64,000 nt of DNA, from NCBI RefSeq assembly GCF_040605635.1, contig NZ_JBEXDG010000032.1, positions 1 to 64,000 on the forward strand, read 5' to 3'. Under the pieces are notes generated by a model. The model did no database searches. It saw only the letters and a program-made list of their open reading frames with translations, and was not told the DNA's origin. Position numbers and translations under genes: made by a program. Origin of the DNA: Dactylosporangium sp040605635 (lineage in GTDB: Bacteria; Actinomycetota; Actinomycetes; Mycobacteriales; Micromonosporaceae). Shown one piece after another: positions 8,215-17,702 of this stretch (the stretch's first letter is position 1; each line of letters opens with the position of its first letter).

Positions 8215-9675
8215 GTGCGTCGACCCCTCCTTCTCGCGGTACCCGTGCTGGCGTTGATCGCCGGCTGCTCACCCGACACGCCCCCGTCCACCGGCGCCAC
8301 CACCGGCGCACCGGTCAGCTCGGCGCCCGCCGGGCCCGACTACGCGAGCTGGGCGGCCGGGAGGTCGGCACCCGTCGCCGATCCGCTCTACCCGTCGTAC
8401 GGCAACGCCGGGGTCGACGTGCTGCACTACGGCCTGGAGCTGTCGTGGGCGCCGGAGACGAAGACGCTGACCGGGAAGGCGACCATCCGGCTCCGGGCGG
8501 CGAGCGACCTGACCTCGGTCCGGCTGGACTTCTCGCAGGCGTACACGGTGGACGGTGTGACCTTCAACGGGGCATCCGCCGCCGGTACCGTCGCCGACAA
8601 CGACCTCACGGTGCCCGGCACCGTCGCGAAGGACGCGTTCGCCACCGTCGTCGTGCAGTATCATGGGACGCCGGTCACGGTGCCGATGCCGTCGCACCGG
8701 GGGGACGTGGAGCCGCTCGGGCTGACCGTCACCAAGGACGGCGGGCTGTGGACGATGCAGGAGCCGTACGGCGCGTCGACCTGGTACCCGGCGAACGACC
8801 ATCCCTCGGACAAGGCGCTGTACGACATCGCCGTCACGGTGCCCGAGGGATGGGCCGCGGTGGCGTCCGGGACCGCGAAAGCCCAGGAGGGCACCACCTT
8901 CCGCTACGCGTCCGCCGATCCGGTCGCGACCTACCTGACGACCCTGGCGGTCGGCCGGTACCAGAAGGAGACAGCGGAGGGGCCGCGCGGCATCCCGGTC
9001 ACGTACTGGTTCCGCAAGGGTGTCGACGACAAGCTGCTGCCGTCGCTGCGCAAGGGCCCGCAGCAGCTCGCCTGGCTGGAGCAGCGGTTCGGCCCGTACC
9101 CGTTCGCCAGCGCCGGCGTGGTCATGGTGCCGTCGGAGTCGGGCATGGAGACCCAGCAGATGATCACCATGGGCACCCCCGACTACGGCACGACGAAGCC
9201 GGCCGAGTTCGCGAAGTACTTCGAGGACGACCTGCTGCACGAGTACGCCCACCAGTGGTTCGGCGACGCGGTCGGGCCGGCCACGTGGAAGGACCTGTGG
9301 CTCAACGAGGGCTGGGCGACGTACGCCCAGCACCTGTACGCCAACGAGCGGGACAAGATCACGGCGAAGCAGTGGGAGGAGTGGGCCCGCGGCGTCGACA
9401 GCCGGCTGCGCGGCAGGCTCGGCCCGCCCGGGAACCCGAAGGCCGAGAACTTCGCGGAGAGCAACGTCTACATGTGCCCCGCGCTGATGCTGCACCAGAT
9501 CCACAAGCAACTCGGCGACGACGCGTTCTTCGCGCTCGCCCGCGAGTGGGCGCAGCGGCACCGCGGCACCAGTCAGGACCGGGCGTCGTTCATCGCCTTC
9601 GTCAACCAGCAGACCGGCAAGGACTTCACCACGCTCATCAACACCTGGCTGGACTCACCGACGACCCCGAAGTAG
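8215..9675 (+). CDS. M1-family metallopeptidase lipoprotein
   Basis: 486 residues from GTG 8215. The start has a lipobox (LIAGC, Cys19) followed by a Thr/Ser/Pro linker, so the enzyme should be tethered outside the membrane. The zinc site is HEYAHQWFG (His342, Glu343, His346) with Glu365 in LNEGWATY, exactly 18 residues on, as in M1 aminopeptidases. The usual GAMEN exopeptidase loop is replaced by ESGMETQ, which keeps the Met-Glu core. The long M1 C-terminal domain is absent; this is the short secreted actinobacterial form. TACGAT at 8203-8208, 7 bases before the start, suggests a leaderless transcript. Confidence 0.88.
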   Translation: MRRPLLLAVPVLALIAGCSPDTPPSTGATTGAPVSSAPAGPDYASWAAGRSAPVADPLYPSYGNAGVDVLHYGLELSWAPETKTLTGKATIRLRAASDLTSVRLDFSQAYTVDGVTFNGASAAGTVADNDLTVPGTVAKDAFATVVVQYHGTPVTVPMPSHRGDVEPLGLTVTKDGGLWTMQEPYGASTWYPANDHPSDKALYDIAVTVPEGWAAVASGTAKAQEGTTFRYASADPVATYLTTLAVGRYQKETAEGPRGIPVTYWFRKGVDDKLLPSLRKGPQQLAWLEQRFGPYPFASAGVVMVPSESGMETQQMITMGTPDYGTTKPAEFAKYFEDDLLHEYAHQWFGDAVGPATWKDLWLNEGWATYAQHLYANERDKITAKQWEEWARGVDSRLRGRLGPPGNPKAENFAESNVYMCPALMLHQIHKQLGDDAFFALAREWAQRHRGTSQDRASFIAFVNQQTGKDFTTLINTWLDSPTTPK

Positions 9676-9686
9676 ACGCCTCAGCT

Positions 9687-9712
9687 CAGGCCGCCCGTGT
9701 ACGGGCGGCCTG
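9687..9712. terminator. terminator hairpin
   Basis: A perfect 11-base stem (CAGGCCGCCCG with its complement) and a TGTA loop lie 12 bases past the M1 peptidase stop and 46 bases before the stop of the converging FHA gene. It probably serves both directions. Confidence 0.7.
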
Positions 9713-9757
9713 ACTCGCTCTCCCAGCGGGTGACGGCGTCCTGCTTCGCTGTGACCA

Positions 9758-10486
9758 TCACGACCCGGGCGCGGGCTCCGGCTCGCGGCGCGGCTGCCGG
9801 ATCCGGTCGCTGACCGGCCCGAGGCGCGCCCCCTCGCCCGCCGCGAAACGGAGCTCGTCACCGGGGGCCAGCGCGGTCCGGTGCACGATCTCGTCGCCGT
9901 TGACGAAGGTGCCGTTCGGCGCCGCGTGGTTCGGCGTGATCCACGCGTCGCCCTGGCCGTCGACCGTGACCGTCGCGTGCCAGCGGGACACGTTGGGGTA
10001 GCGCGCGAAGACGTGGCTGTGCGTGCCGGCCCGCCCCAGGTCGGCGGACATGCCCGGCGCGGTCAGCACCACCGGGCCGTCCGGGAAATCGATCACCAGG
10101 GCGGGTGGGACCAGGCTCTCGTGGCACCTGGCGCAAGCGTCATTGGTGGCGTCCACCGCCCGGGTGCCGCATTTCCAGCAGACGGTGCGCCGCTGGTCCG
10201 GCTCGCTGTCGTCGCCGTCCTGTGGTCCGTTGTCGTCTGCCGCCGATGATGGTCGCGGCGGCACCAGTTCTGCCCCGTGATGGTCGGGGCAGAAGATGAG
10301 GCCGGCCGGATGCAGCTCGCCGTCCACGGGACACGCCAGCTCCTCCTGCGTCTGCTCCTGCCCCGTGCCGCCTTCCGCCGCGGGCGGATCCACCAGCTCG
10401 ACCCCGGAGTGCTCGGGGCAGAACATGAGGTCGGCCGGCCGCAGCTGCTCGCACACGCGACACCACAACTGATCGTCGCCGCTCAT
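9758..10486 (-). CDS. zinc-ribbon plus FHA domain protein
   Basis: 242 residues. Three Cys pairs or Cys/His clusters fill the first half: CRVC with FCPEH near 9-25, ACPVDGE with FCPDHH near 51-70, and CWKC with CARC near 103-121. Each resembles a small zinc finger. An FHA domain follows (about 135-225) with SRWHA at 167-171 and NGTFVNG at 191-197, the residues that bind phosphothreonine. It overlaps the AAA+ gene by one base (TGATG), and the operon also encodes a Ser/Thr kinase, so it is likely the phosphopeptide reader of that kinase. ATG 10486 is fixed by the overlap. Confidence 0.85.
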   Translation of the reverse strand: MSGDDQLWCRVCEQLRPADLMFCPEHSGVELVDPPAAEGGTGQEQTQEELACPVDGELHPAGLIFCPDHHGAELVPPRPSSAADDNGPQDGDDSEPDQRRTVCWKCGTRAVDATNDACARCHESLVPPALVIDFPDGPVVLTAPGMSADLGRAGTHSHVFARYPNVSRWHATVTVDGQGDAWITPNHAAPNGTFVNGDEIVHRTALAPGDELRFAAGEGARLGPVSDRIRQPRREPEPAPGS

Positions 10487-12447
10487 CAGTCGTGGCTCGC
10501 GATCAGCGTGACCACGCCGTTGTCCGCCTTGATGTCGCTGACGACGACAGTGCCCCACTTGACCTGCTTGTCGAACAGGTAGCGGGCGAGCGGGTTGATG
10601 AGCTTGCTCTCCACCTCGCTGCCGATGCCGCGACCGCCGTTGGCGAGGGTCGCCTCGCTGGTGCACCATTCGTCGAGCCGCAGCAGTGCATCGCCCCCCA
10701 GCCGCAGGTCGATGCCGTTCTCCCGGGCCAGCCGCTGCTGGACGTTGCCGAGCTGCTGGGCGAGGATGCCGCGGGCGGTCTCGGCGTTGATGAAATCGAA
10801 GACGACGATGTTGTCGCCGAACCGGTTGAGCAGCTCCGGGCGGCCGAGCACCATGGTGAAGTGTTCCTGGATCGCGGCGAGCACGGTCCGCTCCACCTCC
10901 TCGTGCGGGGTGCCCGGAAAGACCAGCTGCTCCTTCTGGTTGGTGTTCGGGATGGTGCGGAAGATGCCGAGGTTCGAGGTGAAGATCAGCATGCACTCGG
11001 TGAAGTAGGTGGTGGTGCCCTGCCCGTCGGTGAGCCGGCCGTCGTCGAGGATCTGCAGGAACTTGTCGAAGATCTGCGGGTGCGCCTTCTCGAACTCGTC
11101 GAACAGCACGACCGAGAACGGCTTGCGCCGGATCGCGCCGGTGAGCTCGCCGCCGGCCTCGAAGCCGACGTACCCGGGGGGAGCGCCGGTGAGCCGGTCG
11201 GCGGAGTGGCTCGCGGAGAACTCGGACATGTCGAAGCGCAGGTACGCGTCGGGGTCGCCGAACAGGATCGTCGCGATCTGCTTGGCCAGCTCGGTCTTGC
11301 CGACACCGGTCGGGCCGGCGAGGAACAGGATGCCCCGCGGCCGGTTCGCGGAGCTGGCCGCCTGCGCACCGGACAGGCCCAGCGCGGCGCGCTTGAGGAT
11401 GTCGAACGCCTTGACGACCGCGGCCTCCTGGCCGAAGATCAGCTCCGGAATCTCCTTCTGGCCGCGCAGGATCTGCTCCCGGATGGTGTCCTCGCGCCAC
11501 GGGTTCTTGTCCACACCGATCTTGTAGATCCGGATCGCGTCGTCGATCTGCCCGAGCGGGATCGCCCGGTCGGCGGCGAGCCGCGCGATCTCCCGCATCG
11601 CGTGCACCGTCATGTCGTCGGTGCGCTTGGCGAAGCGGTTGACGTCGGGGTCGTTCGGCGGCGGCACGTTCTTGGTGACGATCGGCGCGAAGAACCGGGC
11701 GGCCGCCGTCCGATCGGACAGGCCCGGGTTGGCCAGCGCGATGGTGCGCACCCGCTCCATTCCCATCGCCAGCCACGCCGGCAGGTCCCGTTCCCCCTCG
11801 GTCAGCCAGATGACCGGGTTGAACAGGTCGATGGTGCGGTCCGGTGGCCCGCCGTGGCGGGTGCCCGCGGTCGCCGCGAGTTTCTGCGCGAACAGGAAGA
11901 AGTCGCGCTCGTCGTTCTCCAGCCCGGTCGGGCTGCGGGGGATGCGGGCGGCGTAGTCGATGACGAACGCGGCCCGCACGTGCTTCGCCCCGCTGTCGGG
12001 CGTCGCGTCCTGCTTCTGCTCCGCCTGGATCGCGTCGGCGTTGATCGGCGGTGGCTCCGAGCCGCCGACCACGCGGGCCATGCAGGTCCGGAGCCGTTCC
12101 AGGGTCTGCTTCTTGCCGACCATCGTCCGGCCGAGCAGCTGGTCCGCGGCCGCGCGGGCGTCGGCGTTGTCGGGCGGGTACACGGAGATGCCGTCGACCT
12201 GGTCGGAGACGATCAGGCAGCGGTACCCGGAGGGCCGCAGCGCCCGCCACAGCACCTCCAGCAGCGGCTCGGGCCGCACCCCGTCGGGCGCGCGCCCCGT
12301 CTGGTCCGGGACCATGTACAGGTCGCGGATGTTGCCGTACAGGACGTACTGGGAGTGCGCGGCGAGCGTCCCGGCGAGCTCCTGCGCGAACGACGGGTAG
12401 CCCGGCAGGAACGCCGTCTGCTTGCGGGTGGATACCTGCAGTGTCAT
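10486..12447 (-). CDS. Clp-like AAA+ ATPase with degenerate first ATPase module
   Basis: 653 residues. The second half is a Clp/Hsp100-type D2 module: Walker A GPTGVGKT (378-385), pore loop PPGYVGFE (423-430), Walker B VVLFDEFEKA (446-455), sensor 1 IFTSN (488-492), arginine finger near Arg542, and a D2-small domain at the end. The first half resembles an AAA fold (YVLYGNIRDLY near 34-44) but has no Walker A, and the Clp N-terminal repeats are missing. No ClpP-docking loop is obvious. It probably threads or remodels a protein partner, possibly the coiled-coil product encoded just upstream. GGGAGG lies 6 bases before the ATG. Confidence 0.85.
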   Translation of the reverse strand: MTLQVSTRKQTAFLPGYPSFAQELAGTLAAHSQYVLYGNIRDLYMVPDQTGRAPDGVRPEPLLEVLWRALRPSGYRCLIVSDQVDGISVYPPDNADARAAADQLLGRTMVGKKQTLERLRTCMARVVGGSEPPPINADAIQAEQKQDATPDSGAKHVRAAFVIDYAARIPRSPTGLENDERDFFLFAQKLAATAGTRHGGPPDRTIDLFNPVIWLTEGERDLPAWLAMGMERVRTIALANPGLSDRTAAARFFAPIVTKNVPPPNDPDVNRFAKRTDDMTVHAMREIARLAADRAIPLGQIDDAIRIYKIGVDKNPWREDTIREQILRGQKEIPELIFGQEAAVVKAFDILKRAALGLSGAQAASSANRPRGILFLAGPTGVGKTELAKQIATILFGDPDAYLRFDMSEFSASHSADRLTGAPPGYVGFEAGGELTGAIRRKPFSVVLFDEFEKAHPQIFDKFLQILDDGRLTDGQGTTTYFTECMLIFTSNLGIFRTIPNTNQKEQLVFPGTPHEEVERTVLAAIQEHFTMVLGRPELLNRFGDNIVVFDFINAETARGILAQQLGNVQQRLARENGIDLRLGGDALLRLDEWCTSEATLANGGRGIGSEVESKLINPLARYLFDKQVKWGTVVVSDIKADNGVVTLIASHD

Positions 12448-12449
12448 GA

Positions 12450-13838
12450 CTACCTCCCGGAGCCGTCGACCGTGCGGTACTTGGGCGCGGCCGCGTCGTC
12501 GGGCCGGCGCTGCCGGTTCGTCGAGCCGGCTACGTTGATCGACTTGCGCAGCTCTGCGGGGACCTGGACGTTCGCCTCGAAGCCGCGAGCCGCGAGGGCC
12601 TCGCCGGCCTGCCGCATGCTCTCGTTGAGGTCGGTGCAGCGGGTGGCCTCGGCGCCGGCGCCCGCCTGGTGCTGGAGCATCTGCCAGCGCACCTGGCCCT
12701 GCTCGTCGACCCAGACGTCAGCGCTGTGCTCGGCGTTCCACGAGCCGCGCGCCACGGACAGGGCGGTGGTGTGGTTGACCTCCATGCCGGTGCTGACCGC
12801 GTAGCCGAGCCCGGTGAAGGTCTCCGCGAGCGCCTCCAGCAGGCGGAGGCGGTCGACCTCACGCTGCACCCAGGCGAGGGTGCTGTCCGCGTCGCGGCGG
12901 TCGGCGGCGGTCAGGTCGGCGTTGCCGGCGACCACGGCCCGGAGCCGCTCGATCGACCGCGCGCACTGCGGCACGGTCGCGGTCTTGCTGATCACGTCGG
13001 TGACCAGCGGCTCCTCCAGCCCGACCAGCAGGCGGGCGGCCTCCATGCGGCGGGCGACCCGCGGGTTGATCTCGTTGTCGACGGTCTCGGCGAGGGCCTC
13101 GACGAACGTGCTGCTCATACTGGCGTTCCTCTGAGAGGAGGTGACGGCCGCGAGCCGGATCGCCTGCTCCCGCTCCGTGGCGTTGGCGTCGGGCGAGAGG
13201 CGGGTCAGGATCGCGTCGATGTGGGCCTGGACCCGGTCCTGGTCGGCGCGGGGCGCGACCGGCACCGGCGCCGCCACGGGCAGGCGCTGCCCGTCGCGCT
13301 GCGCCCGGCGGCGGTCCAGCACGGCCTGGTAACGGGTGAGCAGCTCCGCGGCGGTCACCGTGGTGGTGGCCGGGGCGGGCAGCTGCGCGAGGAGGGTCCG
13401 CTGCTCGCGCTCGGTCTCGCAGCGTTCGACGGCGGCCCGGGCCACGGCGAGCTCCTCCTGCACCCGGGCCACCCACGCGCGGACGTCGGCAAGGCCGCGG
13501 CCGTTCAGGTCGTACGGCGAGGGCATCGGCACCCGGGCGCCCACCCGCGCGGCGCGGGCCGACAGCAGGCGCACCTCCGTGTTGGCCTGTACGACCGCAC
13601 CGGCGGCAAGCCCCCACAGCCGGCTGCGCATCTCCCGGTCGTCCTGCGCGTCGGCGGCCTCCTCCATCGCCGCACCGAACTGCTCCAGCGCGCGCCCGCC
13701 CGCGGCGGTGCCCGCCTGCGCGGCCTTGATCACCAGGGCGGCGGCCACGGCCGCGCCGATGACGACCAGCGCGGCGGCGGCGACGGCCGGGCCGATCACC
13801 ATCACCGCCGGGGCGACCACGATCTCTCCACCACTCAT
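12450..13838 (-). CDS. membrane-anchored coiled-coil protein of unknown function
   Basis: 462 residues from ATG 13838. Residues 7-38 are a glycine/alanine-rich double membrane segment. The rest is soluble, largely helical with several coiled-coil stretches, ending in a distinct domain (about 370-440: GLGYAVSTGMEVNHTTALS, then DVWVDEQGQVRWQML) and a basic disordered tail. I recognise no family. It sits between the kinase (11 bases before) and the AAA+ gene (2 bases after), so it is likely a co-expressed partner: an assembly platform, kinase substrate or AAA+ client. The Thr/Ser-rich tail could offer FHA-binding sites; that is inference. Confidence 0.7.
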   Translation of the reverse strand: MSGGEIVVAPAVMVIGPAVAAAALVVIGAAVAAALVIKAAQAGTAAGGRALEQFGAAMEEAADAQDDREMRSRLWGLAAGAVVQANTEVRLLSARAARVGARVPMPSPYDLNGRGLADVRAWVARVQEELAVARAAVERCETEREQRTLLAQLPAPATTTVTAAELLTRYQAVLDRRRAQRDGQRLPVAAPVPVAPRADQDRVQAHIDAILTRLSPDANATEREQAIRLAAVTSSQRNASMSSTFVEALAETVDNEINPRVARRMEAARLLVGLEEPLVTDVISKTATVPQCARSIERLRAVVAGNADLTAADRRDADSTLAWVQREVDRLRLLEALAETFTGLGYAVSTGMEVNHTTALSVARGSWNAEHSADVWVDEQGQVRWQMLQHQAGAGAEATRCTDLNESMRQAGEALAARGFEANVQVPAELRKSINVAGSTNRQRRPDDAAAPKYRTVDGSGR

Positions 13839-13849
13839 GTATCCGCTCC

Positions 13850-16231
13850 TCAGATCGTTCCGACTCGAATGCCCGGGATGGACGGGTTGTTCAGCTCTTC
13901 CTCGGCGACGCGGCGGTCCTCGTCCTCGATCTGCCGCCGCCACGCCTGACCGCGCCGCACGACCCAGACGAGGTGCGCCGCCGTGGTGCAGACGGCGACG
14001 GCCTGCGGCAGCTGGACCGCGAACAGGCCGACGCCGGCCAGCGCCAGCGCGATGACACCGGCGGCCAGCAGCGACGAGCGCTGCATCCACCGGCCGACCG
14101 GGCGCAGCGCGATGGCACCGGCCCCCGGGATGGAGTACCGCCGGTGGAACCGCCCGCCGATCTCGGCCGCCAGGAAACACTCGGCGACCAGAGAGACGGC
14201 GAGACAGACGGCGGCGCCGACCCAGGCGAGCCCGACGGCGACGTCGCCGGCCCGGTTCGCGGCGTCCGCGGCGACGATGAGCGCGACCCACACAACGGCG
14301 AAGAGGCAGACCCCACCGACGGCCCAGCCGAGCGCCGCCGGCCGGTTCTGCCGCCGGGACCATTCCCGGAAGCTCGCGCTCATGTGCAGCACCCTGTCGA
14401 GGGCCAGCCGCGTCTCAATCTCGGCGGCCGCCGTCTGCGCCCGGGCCGTCGCGTGGCCGCCGAGCAGCAGCGCCACCCACACCAGGTCGTCGCGGGCCGC
14501 GAGGGCGCTGAACCAGGGCATCGGCGCGGCCAGGGCGGCGTTGGCCTCGCGGACGGCCCGGCGCGCCGCGTCGAGGTCGACGGGACGGCGCAGCACCGCC
14601 CGCAGCGCGAGCGCGAGTCCGGTGGCCTCGACATCGGGGCGCCGCAGATGTTCGCGGGCCTCATCGTCGCGCACCGCATCCACCCGGTCGGCCCACCGGC
14701 GCCGTTCCTCGCGCCACTCCCGGTCGAGCTCGGTGAGTGCCTGCCGCCCGCTGTCGCGGTGCAAGGGATCGTCGATCGGCGTGGCGGTGTCGAAGATCGG
14801 CAGCAGCTGGTAGTTCCACAGCTGTCCCAGCACAGACGCGGTGTTGCCCTCGTTGGCGAACGCCCCGTGTGTGATCAATGCCAGGCCGTCCCGGGAGATG
14901 ACGCGGTTGCGGTAGAACGCCGGGCGGGTCGGATCCAGGGCCCGCAGGACGCGCAGGAGCCGCACGTCCGCGGGCTCCGCGTCCGCGGCGTTCTCGGTGG
15001 TCTCCAGCCGCACTCCGTCGACGATCCTGCGGGTCTGATCGGCCTCGTCGTCGGTGAACTGCTCCAGCCACTCCCGGAGCCGGTCGAGGGCGCCGTCGTG
15101 GGAGAAGAACACGCTCACCGAAAGCGCCCATTCGGTCGCCATCGCCTGTGCGAGGTCGGCGCGCGAGCGGAATTCGGTTCCGCGGAACACGAAGGGCGTT
15201 GCTGCGTCCGGCACGTCCGTCGCGGTCGGCGCGGGCCAGGTCGCCGCGGTCGGCGGCAGCTGCGGGTCCTCGCCGACGAGCCATTGCCCGACCTCCTCCT
15301 CGCCCCAGCGGCGGTGGGGGTCGGAGCACAGCAGCCCCTGGCAGAGCATGCGGAGCCGGTCGGGCCGCTGGGACGTGCCCGACGGGTCGCCGTCGGGTAC
15401 GCCGCCCACGTCAACGGTGTGGGACCGGCCGTAGTACAGCTTGATCGAGGCCGCCGGAAGGTAGGTGAACGGGTGCTGGCCGGAGGCCAGTTCGAGCATC
15501 GTCATCCCGAGCGCCCACCAGTCGGCCGCCTCGGTGACGTCGTCGACGAGGATCGACTCGGGCGCCTGGTAGGCAGGATTGATCCGGTCGTCCAGCTGGA
15601 TCCGGCCGGCCGGCCCGGCCAGGCCGAAGTCGATGAGGACGACGTCGAGCGGGTCGCCGGAGCGGAGCAGGAGGTTGGCCGGCTTCACGTCCCGATGCAC
15701 CAGTCCCCGACGGTGCAAGCTGATGAGGGCCGCCGAGACCTGCTGCACGATCTCGTGCAGGGCGGCGAAGTCGAACCCGGCGGGGTGCGTCTCGCGATAG
15801 CCGAGCACGGAGCCGGCCGGGACGTGGTCCATCACCTCATAGCGAGGCCCGAACTCGCGGAACGGCACGACCCGGTCCTGCGGGGCGGACAGGAACGCGA
15901 CCAGGTCCGGATGCGGGCTGTGGGCCTCGCGGTAGTGCTTGAGCACCCGCTCGGCGCCGCTGTCGCGCTCCCGCACCAGGAACAGGTCGGCCTGGCTGGA
16001 CGGGCCGTCCAAGGGGCGGATCAGTTCGTACCGCCCGGTGAGGGCGTCGGGCAGGCCGCCGTCGGGCCAGTCGAGGGCGTCGGCGGCCGCGTCGGGCCAC
16101 TCGCGGCCCTCGTCCAGCAGCGTCACCGCCAGCTGGGCGTCGCCGCGGGGTGCCCGCGGCGGGAATCGTCGCACCCGTCCCGGGTCGAGCAGTGTCTCAG
16201 CGAGGCCGCCGGCCTGCTCAGGCTCAGTCAT
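13850..16231 (-). CDS. Ser/Thr protein kinase with C-terminal membrane helices
   Basis: 793 residues. The N-terminal 60 are an unusual extension. The Hanks-type kinase domain spans about 67-330: glycine loop weak (LDGPSSQAD), Lys98 in VLKHYR, HRDVKPAN (179-184, catalytic Asp181), DFG at 201-203 and an APE-like motif (APESI). A middle region of about 300 residues has no recognisable domain. Residues 605-745 hold three or four membrane helices, so the topology is opposite to PknB, whose single helix leads to outside PASTA repeats. It is the first gene of a four-gene leftward operon (kinase, coiled coil, AAA+, FHA). The start MTEPEQ is chosen because residues upstream are not family-like. Confidence 0.85.
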   Translation of the reverse strand: MTEPEQAGGLAETLLDPGRVRRFPPRAPRGDAQLAVTLLDEGREWPDAAADALDWPDGGLPDALTGRYELIRPLDGPSSQADLFLVRERDSGAERVLKHYREAHSPHPDLVAFLSAPQDRVVPFREFGPRYEVMDHVPAGSVLGYRETHPAGFDFAALHEIVQQVSAALISLHRRGLVHRDVKPANLLLRSGDPLDVVLIDFGLAGPAGRIQLDDRINPAYQAPESILVDDVTEAADWWALGMTMLELASGQHPFTYLPAASIKLYYGRSHTVDVGGVPDGDPSGTSQRPDRLRMLCQGLLCSDPHRRWGEEEVGQWLVGEDPQLPPTAATWPAPTATDVPDAATPFVFRGTEFRSRADLAQAMATEWALSVSVFFSHDGALDRLREWLEQFTDDEADQTRRIVDGVRLETTENAADAEPADVRLLRVLRALDPTRPAFYRNRVISRDGLALITHGAFANEGNTASVLGQLWNYQLLPIFDTATPIDDPLHRDSGRQALTELDREWREERRRWADRVDAVRDDEAREHLRRPDVEATGLALALRAVLRRPVDLDAARRAVREANAALAAPMPWFSALAARDDLVWVALLLGGHATARAQTAAAEIETRLALDRVLHMSASFREWSRRQNRPAALGWAVGGVCLFAVVWVALIVAADAANRAGDVAVGLAWVGAAVCLAVSLVAECFLAAEIGGRFHRRYSIPGAGAIALRPVGRWMQRSSLLAAGVIALALAGVGLFAVQLPQAVAVCTTAAHLVWVVRRGQAWRRQIEDEDRRVAEEELNNPSIPGIRVGTI

Positions 16232-16328
16232 GCGCCGCCCCCACCTCCCGTCGTCTCCGGTCCGGAATTCCCGTCCGCCAGAACTGTGGTGACAGCTGTG
16301 TGCCTCCACTAGAGAAAGTGACGGACAG
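16232..16328. promoter_or_regulatory. divergent promoter region of the kinase and membrane-protein operons
   Basis: Only 97 bases separate the two start codons, so both operons must start here. The sequence is less GC-rich than its surroundings at 16284-16320 and includes TGTGGTGACAGCTGTGTG and CACTAGAGAAAGTG. I cannot assign -35/-10 pairs with confidence. Confidence 0.45.
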
Positions 16329-17702
16329 GTGAACCCACTCCAGCTCCTGGCGCGCCGGCTCCGGCAGGCGTTCGCGGTCTTCCGCGACCCCGACGCGGGC
16401 CTGCTGCTGCCGTTGCCCGAGCCGGCTGTCGACCCGCGGGTCAACGCCGAGCGTCTCGCCGAGGAGGCCCGCCGGCAGGGTCTCGCGGACGGCCGGAAGT
16501 ATCTCTACGACGGCTGGTCGTTCGGCCACGACAACGACCCGCCGGACGCGGTGCTGGACCCCGAGTACGTGCTGGGCCTGCGGCACCAGTGCCAGTCGGC
16601 CGTGCACGAGCACCGCGACCGGCAGAAGCTGACCGACGCCCGCCTCGCCGACCTGCACCTGGTGGTGCGGGACTCGGACCGCACCATGCGCGCGGCCCGG
16701 GACCGGATGGCCCGCGTCGCCGCCCGCGACCAGCTCGGCGAGGACGACTCGCTGCGCGCGTTCATGCACCGGCGCAACATCAACGCCGACGCCCTGGAGC
16801 TGCCGCCGCTCGATCATCCGGTCTGGGAGGGGGAGGCGCCGCCGATGCCCCTGATCTGGCGGGTGCTCATCGTGCTCTTCCTGACGGCCGTGGTCTTCGA
16901 GATCGAGCACTACGTCACGCAGACGTACCTTCCGGTCACCGGGCTGGGCGGCACGACGACGCTGCTGATGACGCTCGCGATGGCCGGCCTGACGATCGTG
17001 GGGCCGCTGGTGTCCGGCCAGCTCTTCCGCAACCGGCACGCGACCGGCTACGACCGGGTCATGGGCGCGCTGACGTTCCTGCTCCTGGTGCCGACCCTGG
17101 CGATCATCCTGGGCTTCGGCCTGCTCGCGGCGCGGCTGTTCGACCACGGCGTCACGGCCGGCGCAGGCGTCGTCGGCGCGTCCCGCTCCGCGGCGCTCGG
17201 CCTCACCCCGGCGACGCTGATCGTCGTGTTCGACGTCGTGCTGTTCCTGGCGTGCGCGATGGCGTACATCCTCGGGCTCGCCCAGCGGCACCCGTTTCAG
17301 CAGGCGTTCGCGCGGAGCCGGCAGATGCGCAACCGGACCGTCCACCTGAGCCAGCGGATGGGGACGCGCATCAACGGCGACTACCGGGCCACCACGGTCG
17401 GCCCGATGCGGGGCGGGATCGGCGACGAGCCCGACGAGGACCCGCCGGCGCCGGAGCCGGACCGGGAGCTGGCCATCCAGCACGCGTACCTCGCCGCCGA
17501 GGACGCCTACTACCAGGGCCTCATCGAGGCGGTCGCCGACCCGACCTTCACCGAGGCCGTGATGCGCCGCCGGAACCGCCGCACCGCCCTCCCGGCGCCC
17601 CGGCCGGCGCCGGAGCCCGCGCCGGTGCCGGCGGCCGTGCCGGAGCCGCAGCCGGAGCCGCAGCCGCAGCCGGAGCCGGTCGGGGACGGTGCGGCGGCGT
17701 GA
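16329..17702 (+). CDS. four-helix membrane protein with Pro/Gln/Glu tail
   Basis: 457 residues from GTG 16329. Residues 1-175 are cytoplasmic and helical. Four membrane helices follow: about 178-196, 212-232, 240-268 and 296-318. The C-terminal 140 residues are soluble and end in a low-complexity tail of Pro, Glu and Gln (PEPQPEPQPQPEP). No family recognised. It starts opposite the kinase gene and overlaps the next gene by 4 bases (GTGA), so its partner is the 4Fe-4S enzyme. With the kinase, coiled-coil and 497-residue proteins it makes at least four membrane proteins in this block. Confidence 0.7.
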   Translation: MNPLQLLARRLRQAFAVFRDPDAGLLLPLPEPAVDPRVNAERLAEEARRQGLADGRKYLYDGWSFGHDNDPPDAVLDPEYVLGLRHQCQSAVHEHRDRQKLTDARLADLHLVVRDSDRTMRAARDRMARVAARDQLGEDDSLRAFMHRRNINADALELPPLDHPVWEGEAPPMPLIWRVLIVLFLTAVVFEIEHYVTQTYLPVTGLGGTTTLLMTLAMAGLTIVGPLVSGQLFRNRHATGYDRVMGALTFLLLVPTLAIILGFGLLAARLFDHGVTAGAGVVGASRSAALGLTPATLIVVFDVVLFLACAMAYILGLAQRHPFQQAFARSRQMRNRTVHLSQRMGTRINGDYRATTVGPMRGGIGDEPDEDPPAPEPDRELAIQHAYLAAEDAYYQGLIEAVADPTFTEAVMRRRNRRTALPAPRPAPEPAPVPAAVPEPQPEPQPQPEPVGDGAAA

